Shown in pieces: positions 1-9,115 of a DNA stretch of 64,000 nt (positions within the stretch are counted from its first letter, which is position 1; each line of letters starts with the position of its first letter). The translations under genes were made by a program, and so were the position numbers. The stretch lies in assembly GCF_017894385.1 (NCBI RefSeq), contig NZ_CP059560.1, positions 1 to 64,000 of the forward strand, in the 5' to 3' direction. The DNA is from Aromatoleum petrolei (GTDB lineage: Bacteria > Pseudomonadota > Gammaproteobacteria > Burkholderiales > Rhodocyclaceae). The notes under the pieces are model-generated. The model was not told the DNA's origin. It did no database searches and saw only the letters and a program-made list of their open reading frames with translations.

Positions 1-249
1 AGCCGGCTCATCACCTACCGCTGCGACAGCTACGAGATCCAGCGCGAGGTCGTGCTGCGCAGCGACACTGTGCTGATGAGCGTCGTGGCGATCATGCGGG
101 ACGAGATCGAGGCGGGAGAACTCGTTCCGCTCGGCGTCCTGACGGGAGTGGTGACCGGCAGCTACGTGCTGGTTCGGCTCGCCGGACGCAGCAGCTCCCC
201 CGCACTCGACCGTATCGGCGAACTGGCACGCACGCATTTCCGCGTCTGA
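1..249 (+). CDS. LysR-type regulator, C-terminal fragment (cut by window edge)
   Basis: An open frame enters from the left edge in frame 1 and stops at 247-249; 82 residues are visible. The sequence around DEIEAGELVPL resembles the end of a LysR effector-binding domain, where an A/E-G-x-LVPL segment near the C terminus is common, and the final helix (LARTHFRV) fits. The DNA-binding half lies outside the window, so the family call rests on the tail only. It ends about 370 bases before the next gene on the same strand and could regulate the aromatic operon that follows, which is inference. Confidence 0.6.
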   Translation, partial: SRLITYRCDSYEIQREVVLRSDTVLMSVVAIMRDEIEAGELVPLGVLTGVVTGSYVLVRLAGRSSSPALDRIGELARTHFRV

Positions 250-426
250 GACGCCACCCCCCTTCCCGCCTCGCAGCCCCCGGCCGCAGCCCCGATCGGC
301 GTCGTGCGTCGCTGCCGACCGGCACAATCCGGCCCCGCCCGACGCCAGTCATGCGCGCTTGCTGCGTCGCGCAAACCACTGCCGCACCACGGGAAATTCC
401 GTTTTCCATGAATTTTCATATTTTCA

Positions 427-455
427 TTGACAACGGAAAGCTTTATACCTAAAGT
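427..455 (+). promoter_or_regulatory. candidate sigma70 promoter of the left aromatic operon
   Basis: TTGACA at 427-432 is followed after 17 bp by TAAAGT at 450-455, in an AT-rich patch (about 405-470) that contrasts with the GC-rich surroundings. It is the only good promoter-like sequence between the LysR fragment and the oxidoreductase operon. The rest of 250-623 shows no gene except the short leader frame listed separately. Confidence 0.4.
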
Positions 456-529
456 AAATTCCACAACAAAGCTTCGGACGGCATCAAGGCAACGCGACGC
501 CGGACCGAGTGAAAACCGGAGGAGACAAG

Positions 530-631
530 ATGGCCCCGACCCCAACAGTCAGGCCGTCGCCCGTGCGCCGCTCAGTGCGGCCATGCGGCGACGCCCGCAT
601 CCCCAGCGCCGGACAGCCGCGCCATGGCTGA
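530..631 (+). CDS. 33-codon leader ORF overlapping the iorA start
   Basis: An ATG at 530 sits 5 nt after a near-perfect Shine-Dalgarno sequence (GGAGGAG) and opens a 33-codon frame. It ends in TGA at 629-631, overlapping the ATG of the next gene (624). The iorA start itself has no recognisable ribosome site, so translation may be coupled through this leader. The peptide is rich in Pro and Arg and resembles no known family. The alternative is that it is fortuitous or that a frameshift separates it from iorA. No second start for iorA with a good ribosome site is visible. Confidence 0.35.
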   Translation: MAPTPTVRPSPVRRSVRPCGDARIPSAGQPRHG

Positions 632-2795
632 GCGCTCGTTCGCGAAGGAAGTCGAGCAGCTGCGGCTGCCGGCCGGCAGCGAGTTCCGCGGCGAAGGCAT
701 CCTGGCCGTCACCAAGGCCTTGCTGCAGTCCGGCGTCGGCTACGTCGCCGGCTACCAGGGCTCGCCGATCTCGCACCTGATGGACGTGCTCGCCGACGCG
801 AAGGAGATCCTCGACGAGCTCGGCGTGCATTTCGAGGCGAGCGCCTCCGAGGCCACTGCGGCGGCGACGCTTGCCGCGTCGGTGATGTACCCGATCCGCG
901 GCGCGGTCACGTGGAAATCCACGGTCGGCACCAACGTCGCGTCCGACGCGCTCGCCAACCTCGCGTCGGGCGGCGTCACCGGCGGCGCGCTGGTAATCAT
1001 CGGCGAGGACTACGGCGAAGGCTCGTCGATCATGCAGGAGCGCTCGCACGCGTTCGCGATGAAGTCGCAGATGTGGCTGCTCGATCCGCGCCCGAATCTC
1101 GAATCCATCGTCAAGGCGGTCGAGGACGGCTTCGAGCTGTCGGAGGCGAGCAGCACGCCCGTGATGTTGGAGATGCGCATCCGCTCGTGCCACGTGCATG
1201 GCCGCTTCATCACGCGCGAAAACTGCCGGCCCGCGTTCAGCCTCGCCGAAGCGCTCGAAAACCCGCGCCGCGACACCAGCCGCATCGTGCTGCCGCCGGC
1301 CTCGTTCGCGCACGAGCACGAGAAGGTCCGCGACCGCTGGCCCGCCGCCGTGCGCTTCATCCGCGAGCGGAAGCTCAACGAATTCTTCGACGGCGACGAC
1401 GCCCACGCCGACCTCGGTCTGATCCTGCAGGGCGGCCTCTACAACGGCGTGATCCGCGCGCTACAGTTGCTCGGTCTCGCCGACGCGTTCGGCAACAGCC
1501 GCATCCCGCTGTACGTGATGAACGTGACCTACCCCGTCATCGACGACGAGGTGCTCGCGTTCTGCAAGGACAAGCGCGCGGTGCTGCTGCTCGAGGAAGG
1601 CCAGCCCGACTACATCGAGCAGAACCTCAACACCATCCTGCGCCGGGCGGGCGTGACGACGACGCTGTGCGGCAAGGACGTGCTGCCGATGGCCGGCGAA
1701 TACACGACGCAGGTCATGCGCGACGGCATCGAAGCCTTCCTGACGACGCACGCACCGCGCGCACTCGAATCATCCGCCGCGGTGCCGGCGCAGGCCCCCG
1801 CGGCGGTGCCGGTCACGTTCCATCCGAGAATCCGCGATCTCACCGCCGTTGTGCCGCCGCGGCCCGCGGGCTTCTGCACCGGCTGCCCCGAGCGACCGAT
1901 CTTCGCGGCGATGAAGCTCGCGCAGGCCGATCTCGGCGAGCATCACATCTCGTGCGACATCGGCTGCCACCTGTTTTCCATCCTGCCACCGTTCAACCTC
2001 GGCGCGACGACGATGGGCTACGGGCTCGGCGCGGCGTCGAGCTCGGCGTTCAACGTGAAGTCCGGCAAGCGTTCGATCTCGGTGATGGGCGACGGCGGCT
2101 TCTGGCACAACGGCCTGACCTCCGGCATCGCCAACGCGGCGTTCAACAAGAACGACGGCGTCATCGTCATCGTCGACAACTTCTACTCGTCGGCCACCGG
2201 CGGGCAGGACATCCCGTCGTCGCGCGCCGACAACCCGGATCGCGCGACCAAGCATCCGATCGAGGCGGCGATCCGCGGCGCCGGCGTCAAGTGGGTGCGC
2301 ACCATCGACCGCACCTACGACGTCGCCCGCCTGCGCGACACGCTCGAGGAGGCGCTGACGACGAGCACCGATGGCCCCAAGGTCATCATCGCCCAGTCCG
2401 AATGCATGCTGAACAAGCAGCGGCGTGTGAAGCCGCTGTTCAACAAGGCAGTGAAGGCCGGCGAGCGGGTGGTCAAGGAGCGCTTCGGCGTCGATCCGGA
2501 CGTGTGCAGCGGCGATCACGCGTGCATCCGCCTGTCGGGCTGCCCGTCGCTGTCGGTGAAGGACAGCGGCGACCCCTTGAAGGAGGATCCGGTGGCGCAC
2601 GTCGACAACACCTGTGTCGGCTGCGGCAACTGCGGCGAAGTCGCCGAGGCCGCGGTGCTGTGCCCGTCCTTCTATCGCGCCGACATCATCCACAACCCGA
2701 CCGCGGCCGACCGCATCAAGGCGCGCGTGCGCGGCGCGGTCATCGGCTGGCTGCAGCGGCGCCGCGCGGCGCGGCTCGCACGCCACGCGCTGTGA
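624..2795 (+). CDS. iorA: indolepyruvate:ferredoxin oxidoreductase, alpha subunit (IorA-like)
   Basis: 723 residues. This TPP-dependent 2-oxoacid oxidoreductase subunit would oxidatively decarboxylate arylpyruvates (indolepyruvate, phenylpyruvate) to arylacetyl-CoA, passing electrons to ferredoxin. The N-terminal half is the pyrimidine-binding domain (YQGSPISHLMD; GTNVASDALANLA). The TPP-binding core is near residue 490 (MGDGGFWHNGLTSGIAN...VDN). A C-terminal ferredoxin-like part from about residue 630 carries two cysteine groups (CSGDHACIRLSGCPS; CVGCGNCGEVAEAAVLCPS). The length matches two-subunit aerobic-type IorA. The stop is 8 nt before the beta subunit start. Substrate specificity cannot be read from sequence. 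Its presence near pad genes fits a role in phenylalanine or tryptophan breakdown. Confidence 0.85.
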   Translation: MAERSFAKEVEQLRLPAGSEFRGEGILAVTKALLQSGVGYVAGYQGSPISHLMDVLADAKEILDELGVHFEASASEATAAATLAASVMYPIRGAVTWKSTVGTNVASDALANLASGGVTGGALVIIGEDYGEGSSIMQERSHAFAMKSQMWLLDPRPNLESIVKAVEDGFELSEASSTPVMLEMRIRSCHVHGRFITRENCRPAFSLAEALENPRRDTSRIVLPPASFAHEHEKVRDRWPAAVRFIRERKLNEFFDGDDAHADLGLILQGGLYNGVIRALQLLGLADAFGNSRIPLYVMNVTYPVIDDEVLAFCKDKRAVLLLEEGQPDYIEQNLNTILRRAGVTTTLCGKDVLPMAGEYTTQVMRDGIEAFLTTHAPRALESSAAVPAQAPAAVPVTFHPRIRDLTAVVPPRPAGFCTGCPERPIFAAMKLAQADLGEHHISCDIGCHLFSILPPFNLGATTMGYGLGAASSSAFNVKSGKRSISVMGDGGFWHNGLTSGIANAAFNKNDGVIVIVDNFYSSATGGQDIPSSRADNPDRATKHPIEAAIRGAGVKWVRTIDRTYDVARLRDTLEEALTTSTDGPKVIIAQSECMLNKQRRVKPLFNKAVKAGERVVKERFGVDPDVCSGDHACIRLSGCPSLSVKDSGDPLKEDPVAHVDNTCVGCGNCGEVAEAAVLCPSFYRADIIHNPTAADRIKARVRGAVIGWLQRRRAARLARHAL

Positions 2796-2803
2796 GGATT
2801 CCG

Positions 2804-4402
2804 ATGAGCCAAGTGACCCTTCATTCCGGCACGCCGATCAAGATCGCGATTCTCGCGATGGGCGGCCAGGGCGGCGGCGTGCTCGCCGACTGGATCGTCG
2901 AGATGGCCGAAACGGCCGGCTGGTGGGCGCAGACGACCTCGGTGCCGGGGGTGGCGCAGCGCACCGGCGCGACGATCTACTACGTCGAGCTGCTGCCCGA
3001 GGCGGCCGCGCACGCCGCCGGGCGTCCGCCGGTGCTCGCGATGATGCCCACGCCGGGCGATGTCGATCTCGTCGTCGCCGCGGAGCTGATGGAAGCCGGC
3101 CGCGCGATGCAGCGCGGCTTGGTGACCCCGGATCGCACGACGCTGATCGCCTCCACCCATCGCAGCTACGCAGTGGCCGAGAAGGCGGCGCCCGGCAACG
3201 GGATCGCCGATCCCAATAAGGTCCTCGATGCAGGGCGCGAGGCGGCAAAGCGCATGCTGTGCTTCGACCTCCAGCAGATGGCCGAGCGCGCCGGCAGCAT
3301 GATCTCGGCGAGCCTGTTCGGTGCGATCGCCGGGGCCGGCGTGCTGCCGTTCGCCCGCGACGCGTTCGAAGCGACGATCCGCCACGGCGGCGTCGGCGTC
3401 GAGGCGAGCCTGAAGGCGTTCGCCCTCGGCTTCGACGCCGCGACCCAGGCCCCTGCCGCGCCCGCGCGCATCGACACCTCACGCCCGCTGCCCGCCGTGC
3501 CAGCGAACGCCGCGCATCCGCGCGTGCAGGCGCTGCTCGACACCGTAAAGCAGTTCCCGCAGGCCGCGCAGCCGCTGCTCGTCGCGGGCCTGCGCCGGCT
3601 GATCGACTACCAGGACGTCGCCTACGCCGAGGATTATCTGCGCACGCTGCAGGGCTTCCGTGCCCTCGACGCGAAGGCCGGCGGCGACGCGCGCGACTGG
3701 GCGTTGACGCAGGCGGCGGCGCGTTACATCGCGGTCGCGATGAGTTACGACGACGTGATCCGCGTCGCCGACCTGAAAACGCGCGGCAGCCGCTTCGAGC
3801 GCGTGCGCAGCGAAGTCGGCGCGAAGAGCGACCAGCTCGTCTACACGACCGAGTTCATGCACCCGCGGCTGGAAGAAATCTGCGGCACGCTGCCGCTGCG
3901 GCTGGGTCGCTGGCTGGAGAACTCGAAGACGCTCGGCAGCTTCATCCGCCGCCGGGTCGAGCATGGCCGGCGCGTGAAGACGGGCACGCTGACGTGGTTC
4001 GTCGGGCTGTACTGCATCGCCGGCCTGCGCCGCTTCCGCCGCGGCACGCTGCGTCATGCGATCGAGATGGCGCACATCGACGACTGGCTCGCACGCGCGA
4101 CGCGCATCGTCGCGACCGACTATGCCCTCGGCGTCGAGGTGCTCGCCTGCCGGCGTCTCATCAAGGGCTACAGCGGCACGCACGACCGCGGCGACCGCCG
4201 CTTCGCGCGGCTGATGCAGGCCGCCGACGAACTGCTCGGCCAGCCCAACGCCGCCGCAACGCTGAAATCCTTGCGCGAAGCCGCGCTCGCCGACGAGGAA
4301 GGCAAGGCGCTCGACGCACAGCTCGCTCAGCTGCTGCGCGCCCACCCCACGCCTCCCGCAGGCGGCCGCGCACGAATCGACACCCCCCGCGTCGCGGCCT
4401 GA
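2804..4402 (+). CDS. iorB: indolepyruvate:ferredoxin oxidoreductase, beta subunit with C-terminal DUF6537-type domain
   Basis: 532 residues, partner of the preceding alpha subunit. Residues 1 to about 200 form the gamma-type catalytic domain (AILAMGGQGGGVLADWI). The remaining ~300 residues are the extension typical of 'indolepyruvate oxidoreductase subunit beta family' proteins of Proteobacteria (DUF6537 type). The ATG at 2804 follows GAGGATTCC. The frame is open much further upstream, but that part is the shadow of iorA, so the start at 2804 is preferred. The gene is co-transcribed with iorA. Confidence 0.85.
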   Translation: MSQVTLHSGTPIKIAILAMGGQGGGVLADWIVEMAETAGWWAQTTSVPGVAQRTGATIYYVELLPEAAAHAAGRPPVLAMMPTPGDVDLVVAAELMEAGRAMQRGLVTPDRTTLIASTHRSYAVAEKAAPGNGIADPNKVLDAGREAAKRMLCFDLQQMAERAGSMISASLFGAIAGAGVLPFARDAFEATIRHGGVGVEASLKAFALGFDAATQAPAAPARIDTSRPLPAVPANAAHPRVQALLDTVKQFPQAAQPLLVAGLRRLIDYQDVAYAEDYLRTLQGFRALDAKAGGDARDWALTQAAARYIAVAMSYDDVIRVADLKTRGSRFERVRSEVGAKSDQLVYTTEFMHPRLEEICGTLPLRLGRWLENSKTLGSFIRRRVEHGRRVKTGTLTWFVGLYCIAGLRRFRRGTLRHAIEMAHIDDWLARATRIVATDYALGVEVLACRRLIKGYSGTHDRGDRRFARLMQAADELLGQPNAAATLKSLREAALADEEGKALDAQLAQLLRAHPTPPAGGRARIDTPRVAA

Positions 4403-4429
4403 GCCGTGACCCTATCGAGGAGCGTTCAC

Positions 4430-5419
4430 ATGCGCACATTCGAACTTGAAGTCCGCGCCGTCACCACGGAAACCCCGCTGATCCGCGCATTCGAATTCGC
4501 CGCGCCCGATGGCGCCGCCCTGCCCGGCTTCAGCGCCGGCGCACACCTGCAGATCGCGGTGCCGGGGCTCGCCGAGCCGCGCTGTTATTCGCTGATCGAA
4601 CCTTCGCCCGATGCCGCGGCCTTCGACCGCCCGACACGCTATCGCCTCGGCGTGCGCATCGAGGACGCCAGCCGCGGCGGTTCGCGCTTCATGCACGCGC
4701 TGAAGGCCGGCGACCGCGTCACCGTGACGGGCCCGAAGAACGATTTTCCGCTGCACGCATCGACGCCCGGCGAGGCCCCGGTCGTGCTCCTCGCCGGCGG
4801 CATCGGCATCACGCCCGTCGCCTCGATGGCGGCGGCGCTGAAGGCGGCCGGGCGCCCCTTCGTGCTGCACTACAGCGGCCGCAGCCGCGACCAGCTCGCC
4901 TTCGTCGACGAACTCGCGGCGCTGGCCGGCGACGCGCTGGTGCTGCACGCCGACGACGACCCCATGACCCGGCTCGAGGTCGGCGCGCTGCTCGATTCGG
5001 TGAAACCGACACGCGGCGAAGCCCCGCACCTCTACGTGTGCGGCCCCAAAGGCATGATCGACGCGACCATAGACGGCGCGAAGGCGCGCGGCTGGCCGGC
5101 CGGGCACGTGCATTTCGAACTCTTTGCCGCGGCAGCGCCGATCGCGGGCGACCAGCCCTTCGAACTGGAACTGCGCCAATCCGGCCGCGTGCTCACGGTC
5201 CCCGCCGACAAGACCATCGTCGACGTCATGGAGGCCGCCGGCTGCGACCCGATGTTCGACTGCAAGCGCGGCGAATGCGGCGTGTGCACCGCGACGGTCC
5301 TCGAAGGCGTGCCGGACCACCGCGACTACTTCCTGACGGACTCCGAGAAGGCCGCAGGAAAGCTGATCCAGATCTGCATCTCGCGTGCGAAGAGCGCGCG
5401 GCTGGTGCTCGATCTCTGA
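4430..5419 (+). CDS. PDR/VanB-family oxidoreductase (flavin, NAD and plant-type 2Fe-2S domains)
   Basis: 329 residues; the likely electron-transfer partner of the Rieske dioxygenase encoded next. Domain order is that of phthalate dioxygenase reductase and VanB: a flavin-binding barrel (RCYSL near residue 48), an NAD(P) domain (LLAGGIGITP near 120), and a C-terminal chloroplast-type ferredoxin with DCKRGECGVC around 276-285 plus a last cysteine in IQICIS. The start at 4430 has GAGGAGCG 6 nt upstream; an in-frame ATG at 4406 lacks a ribosome site. It would take electrons from NAD(P)H and deliver them one at a time to the oxygenase. Confidence 0.85.
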   Translation: MRTFELEVRAVTTETPLIRAFEFAAPDGAALPGFSAGAHLQIAVPGLAEPRCYSLIEPSPDAAAFDRPTRYRLGVRIEDASRGGSRFMHALKAGDRVTVTGPKNDFPLHASTPGEAPVVLLAGGIGITPVASMAAALKAAGRPFVLHYSGRSRDQLAFVDELAALAGDALVLHADDDPMTRLEVGALLDSVKPTRGEAPHLYVCGPKGMIDATIDGAKARGWPAGHVHFELFAAAAPIAGDQPFELELRQSGRVLTVPADKTIVDVMEAAGCDPMFDCKRGECGVCTATVLEGVPDHRDYFLTDSEKAAGKLIQICISRAKSARLVLDL

Positions 5420-5454
5420 AACACCACAGACGAGAAAACTCGCAGGAGGAGACG

Positions 5455-6768
5455 ATGGAACGCTATACCGGCAACCCCGACGCCGTGCGCGCGCTGGTGC
5501 GCGACCTGGAAGTGCATAAGGACACCTACATCGACGAGGAAGTCTTCGCGCTCGAAATGGAGCACCTCTTCGCCAACACCTGGGTGTATGTCGGCCACGC
5601 CAGCCAGGTGCCGAACAAGGGCGACTTCTACACGACGACCGTCGGCACCGAACCGGTCGTGATGGTGCGGCACACCGACGACTCGATCCGCGTGCTGTAT
5701 AACCGCTGCCCGCACAAGGGCGTCAAGGTCGCCGGCGAGACCTGTGGCAACACCGGAAAATTCTTCCGCTGCCCCTACCACGCCTGGACCTTCAAGACCG
5801 ACGGCAGCCTCCTCGCCGTGCCGCTCAAGAAAGGCTACGAGAACACCGGCTTCGAGTCCTGCGAGGCCAAGCACGGCATGGCCCCGGTCGAGAACGTGAA
5901 GGTCTACCGCGATTTCGTGTTCTGCCGACTCAACTCGAACGGCATCTCGTTCGAGGACTACTTCGGCGAATCCCTGTCGACCATCGACAACATGGTCGAC
6001 CGCTCGCCCGAAGGCCGCCTCGAAGTCGCCGGCGGCGTGCTGCGCTACATGCACAACTGCAATTGGAAGATGCTCGTCGACAACCAGACCGACACCTGTC
6101 ACCCGATGGTCGCGCACGAATCCTCCGCCGGCACCGCGGTGAAGGTGTGGCAGGAAGCGCCCGAAGGCACGCCCAAGCCGATGGCGGTCGAACTCTTCGC
6201 GCCCTTCGTCTCGTCCTACGAGTTCTTCGAGAACATGGGCATCCGCGTGTGGGAAAACGGCCACGGCCACACCGGCGTCGCCGACTCGATCCACGCAGCC
6301 TATTCACCCGCCCCCGGCTACTGGGAACAGATGGTCGCCGCCTACGGCGAGGAGCGCGCGAAGACGATCCTCGGCGACACCCGGCACAACACCGTCTATT
6401 TCCCGAACATCATGGTCAAGGGCCCGATCCAGACGCTGCGCCTGTTCAAGCCCATCGCCGCGAACAAGACCCTCGTCGAATCCTGGACCTTCCGCCTCGT
6501 CGGCGCGCCCGACCTGCTGCTCGAACGCACGCTCATGTACAACCGCCTGATCAACGCCCCGACCTCCGTCGTCGGCCACGACGACCTCGAAATGTACGAA
6601 CGCGCGCAGGAAGCCCTGCAATCGCGCGGCCGCGACTGGATCAACGTCGCGCGGCTGTTCGACCCCGCCGAGAAGGAACAGAAGAACGTCGCGACGAACG
6701 GCACCAACGAATGGCAGATGCGCAACCAGTTCCGGGCGTGGGCCAGATTCATGACAGAGAGCATGTAG
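5455..6768 (+). CDS. aromatic-ring-hydroxylating dioxygenase, alpha subunit
   Basis: 437 residues. The Rieske centre is RCPHKG near residue 82 and FRCPYHAW near 104-111 (C-x-H...C-x2-H). The mononuclear iron site is DNQTDTCHPMVAH near 208-222, with the bridging Asp and two His residues. A strong ribosome site (AGGAGGAGACG) precedes the ATG at 5455. With the reductase upstream and the beta subunit downstream it forms a two-component ring-hydroxylating dioxygenase. It is an oxygen-requiring enzyme in an operon that otherwise looks CoA-based. The ring substrate is unknown; anthranilate, phthalate or cumate-type acids are possible. Confidence 0.85.
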   Translation: MERYTGNPDAVRALVRDLEVHKDTYIDEEVFALEMEHLFANTWVYVGHASQVPNKGDFYTTTVGTEPVVMVRHTDDSIRVLYNRCPHKGVKVAGETCGNTGKFFRCPYHAWTFKTDGSLLAVPLKKGYENTGFESCEAKHGMAPVENVKVYRDFVFCRLNSNGISFEDYFGESLSTIDNMVDRSPEGRLEVAGGVLRYMHNCNWKMLVDNQTDTCHPMVAHESSAGTAVKVWQEAPEGTPKPMAVELFAPFVSSYEFFENMGIRVWENGHGHTGVADSIHAAYSPAPGYWEQMVAAYGEERAKTILGDTRHNTVYFPNIMVKGPIQTLRLFKPIAANKTLVESWTFRLVGAPDLLLERTLMYNRLINAPTSVVGHDDLEMYERAQEALQSRGRDWINVARLFDPAEKEQKNVATNGTNEWQMRNQFRAWARFMTESM

Positions 6769-6789
6769 CAAACAACACGACGCCAAACA

Positions 6790-6900
6790 GCCCGAACCGC
6801 AAGGGGCGGTCGGGGTGTTTGCGGAGCCGGCGAGGACTGTCTGAGCGAGGGCCGCGGGAGCGCGGCCCAAAGCGAGTTCCGCAGCCGGCGGAGCAAATTC
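6790..6900. repeat. GC-rich imperfect palindromic intergenic element
   Basis: The 207-bp space between the dioxygenase subunits is unusually long for an otherwise tight operon. It contains a perfect 8-bp stem with a 4-base loop (GGGCCGCG at 6849-6856, CGCGGCCC at 6861-6868), flanked by related arms (GCGGAGCCGGCG at 6821 and CCGCAGCCGGCG near 6879). The layout resembles a REP/BIME-type chromosomal repeat. It could also act as an mRNA-stabilising or attenuating hairpin. No second copy was noticed in this window. Confidence 0.4.
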
Positions 6901-6975
6901 CCCGATCGACCCGATTAGCAGCACGGGCCGCTCTCGCTCCAAGAACGCAGCGCGATCAAAACGAGGAACAAACAA

Positions 6976-7461
6976 ATGTCCGCCCTCGACATCACCCACA
7001 AAACCCTCACCGACTTCATCTACGCCGAAGCCCGTCTCCTCGACGAGCAACGCTTCGAAGACTGGCTCAACCTATTCACCGAAGACGGCCACTACTGGAT
7101 GCCCCTCGCCCACGGCCAGACCGACCCCCGCCTGCACACCTCGCTGCTGTACGAAGACAAGCTGCTGCTGCGCGTGCGCGTCGAACGCCTCGCCGGCCAG
7201 CGTACCTTCTCGCAACAACCGAAAAGCCGCTGCCACCACCTCCTGCAAGCGCCGACCGTCGAATCATCCGACCCCGGCGGCGAACACATCGTGCGCACTG
7301 CCTTCCACTACGTCGAAACCCGCCAGGACCAGCAGACCCTCTTCGCCGGCTGGACCACGCACCACCTCGTCGAAGACGCAGGCGCGCTGAAGATCCGCCT
7401 CAAGCGCGTCGACCTCGTCAATTGCGACGCCGCCTTCGGCAACATCCAGCTCTTCATGTGA
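6976..7461 (+). CDS. aromatic-ring-hydroxylating dioxygenase, beta subunit
   Basis: 161 residues, the usual size of the small non-catalytic subunit (NTF2-like fold, alpha3-beta3 hexamers). The N terminus (TDFIYAEARLLDEQRFEDWLNLFTEDGHYWMPL) is typical of the family. A GAGGA ribosome site precedes the ATG. It is separated from the alpha gene by the palindromic element at 6790-6900, and its stop is 19 nt before the preferred ATG of the CoA ligase. Confidence 0.85.
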   Translation: MSALDITHKTLTDFIYAEARLLDEQRFEDWLNLFTEDGHYWMPLAHGQTDPRLHTSLLYEDKLLLRVRVERLAGQRTFSQQPKSRCHHLLQAPTVESSDPGGEHIVRTAFHYVETRQDQQTLFAGWTTHHLVEDAGALKIRLKRVDLVNCDAAFGNIQLFM

Positions 7462-7480
7462 GCCCCACGTGAGCCCCTTC

Positions 7481-9115
7481 ATGACCGCCACCGTCTTCGA
7501 CGCCTTCACCGCGGCCGCCGGGCAATGGGGCGAACGCCCCTTCCTGTGCATCCTGCCCGACACCGCCGCGGCCTACGGCATCGCCCCCGGCGAACTCGCC
7601 TACCGTGACGCGGCGCACCGCATCGACGCCCTGCGCGACGCCTACTCCGCCGCCGGCTACGGCACCGGCCACCGCGTCGGCCTGCTGCTCGAAAACCGCC
7701 CGGCCTTCTTCCTGCACTGGTTCGCACTCAACGCGCTGGGCGTCTCCGTCGTCCCGATCAACGCCGACCTGCGCGCCGCCGAACTCGAATACCTCATCGG
7801 CCACTCCGAAATCGCCCTCGCCGTCGCGCTGCCGCAACGCCACGCAGATCTCGCCGCCGCAGCCGAACGCGCCGGCCGGCCGCTTCGCATCATGAGCGAC
7901 GGCGACACGCCGCCGCCCGCCGCCTTCCCCGCGCCGCTCGCGGGCACGGCGCTGGACGAACTCACCGAATGCGCCCTGCTCTACACCTCCGGCACCACCG
8001 GCCGGCCCAAAGGCTGCATGCTGCCCAACCGCTACTTCCTGCACGCCGGCCGCTGGTACGCCAACATCGGCGGCCTCGCCCGCCTCATGCCCGGCGAAGA
8101 GCGCATGGTCACGCCGCTGCCGCTGGTGCACATGAATGCCATGGCGTATTCCGCGATGGCCATGCTCATGACCGGCGGCTGCCTCGTCCCCCTCGACCGC
8201 TTCCACCCCAAGCGCTGGTGGGCCAACGTCAGGGAGGCGCGCGCGAGCGTCGTGCATTACCTCGGCGTCATGCCGGCGATGCTCATGAAGGCCGACGCCT
8301 CGCCCGAAGACCGCGCCCATTCCGTGCGCTTCGGCTTCGGCGCAGGCGTCGATCGCACGCTGCATGCGGCGTTCGAGGCGCGCTTCGGCTTCCCGCTGCT
8401 CGAAGCCTGGGCGATGACCGAGACCGGCGCGGGCGCCGTCGTCATCGCGAACCATGAGCCGCGCAAGGTCGGCACGAGCTGCTTCGGCAAGGAGGCGTCC
8501 GACGTCGAAGTCCGCATCGCGACCGAAGACGGAAGCGACGCCGACATCGACGAACCCGGCGAGCTGCTCGTGCGCCACGCCGGCGACGATCCGCGCTACG
8601 GCTTCCTCGCCGGCTACCTGAAGGACGAGGCCGCGACCGCGGAGGCCTGGACCGGCGGCTGGTTCCACACCGGCGACGTCGTGCGCCGCGACGCCGACGG
8701 CCATCTGCATTTCGTCGATCGCAAGAAGAACGTCATCCGCCGCAGCGGCGAGAACATCGCCGCGGTCGAAGTCGAGAGCGTGCTGCAGCAGCATCCGCTC
8801 GTGAAGGCGGTCGCCGTCGCCGCGGTGCCCGACCCCGTGCGCGGCGACGAAGTCATGGCCTGCATCGTGCCGCAGCAGCCGCTCGCCGACCGCCGCGCGA
8901 TGGAGGCCGCCGCCGAGGAACTCGTGCGCTGGACGCTCGGCGAACTGGCGTACTACAAGGCGCCCGGGCATGTCGCCTTCGTGGACAGCCTGCCGCTGAC
9001 GGCAACGAACAAGATCCAGCGCGGCGAACTGAAGGCGCTGGCGCCCACGCTCGTCGGCGCGCCCGAGTGCGTCGATACCTGCGCGCTGAAGAAGCGCCAG
9101 GAGACGGCCACATGA
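7481..9115 (+). CDS. AMP-dependent acyl-CoA ligase (CaiC-like)
   Basis: About 544 residues from the ATG at 7481; a GTG at 7469 would add four residues. It is an ANL-superfamily adenylating enzyme that would activate a carboxylic acid to its CoA thioester with ATP. The P-loop motif LLYTSGTTGRPKGC lies near residue 167-180, the A5-type motif WAMTETGAG near 308, and the GWFHTGDVVRRDADG hinge region near 392. The catalytic lysine region (TNKIQRGELK) is near the C terminus. It resembles crotonobetaine/carnitine-type ligases, but the substrate is not recognisable. Its stop overlaps the start of the next gene (ATGA). Confidence 0.85.
   Translation: MTATVFDAFTAAAGQWGERPFLCILPDTAAAYGIAPGELAYRDAAHRIDALRDAYSAAGYGTGHRVGLLLENRPAFFLHWFALNALGVSVVPINADLRAAELEYLIGHSEIALAVALPQRHADLAAAAERAGRPLRIMSDGDTPPPAAFPAPLAGTALDELTECALLYTSGTTGRPKGCMLPNRYFLHAGRWYANIGGLARLMPGEERMVTPLPLVHMNAMAYSAMAMLMTGGCLVPLDRFHPKRWWANVREARASVVHYLGVMPAMLMKADASPEDRAHSVRFGFGAGVDRTLHAAFEARFGFPLLEAWAMTETGAGAVVIANHEPRKVGTSCFGKEASDVEVRIATEDGSDADIDEPGELLVRHAGDDPRYGFLAGYLKDEAATAEAWTGGWFHTGDVVRRDADGHLHFVDRKKNVIRRSGENIAAVEVESVLQQHPLVKAVAVAAVPDPVRGDEVMACIVPQQPLADRRAMEAAAEELVRWTLGELAYYKAPGHVAFVDSLPLTATNKIQRGELKALAPTLVGAPECVDTCALKKRQETAT

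Noticed and set aside
911..2803. In-frame upstream extension that would make a 1163-residue IorB
   Set aside because: It is antiphase to the convincing iorA frame, is extremely Arg-rich and lacks domain-like sequence; the IorB domain begins at the ATG at 2804.
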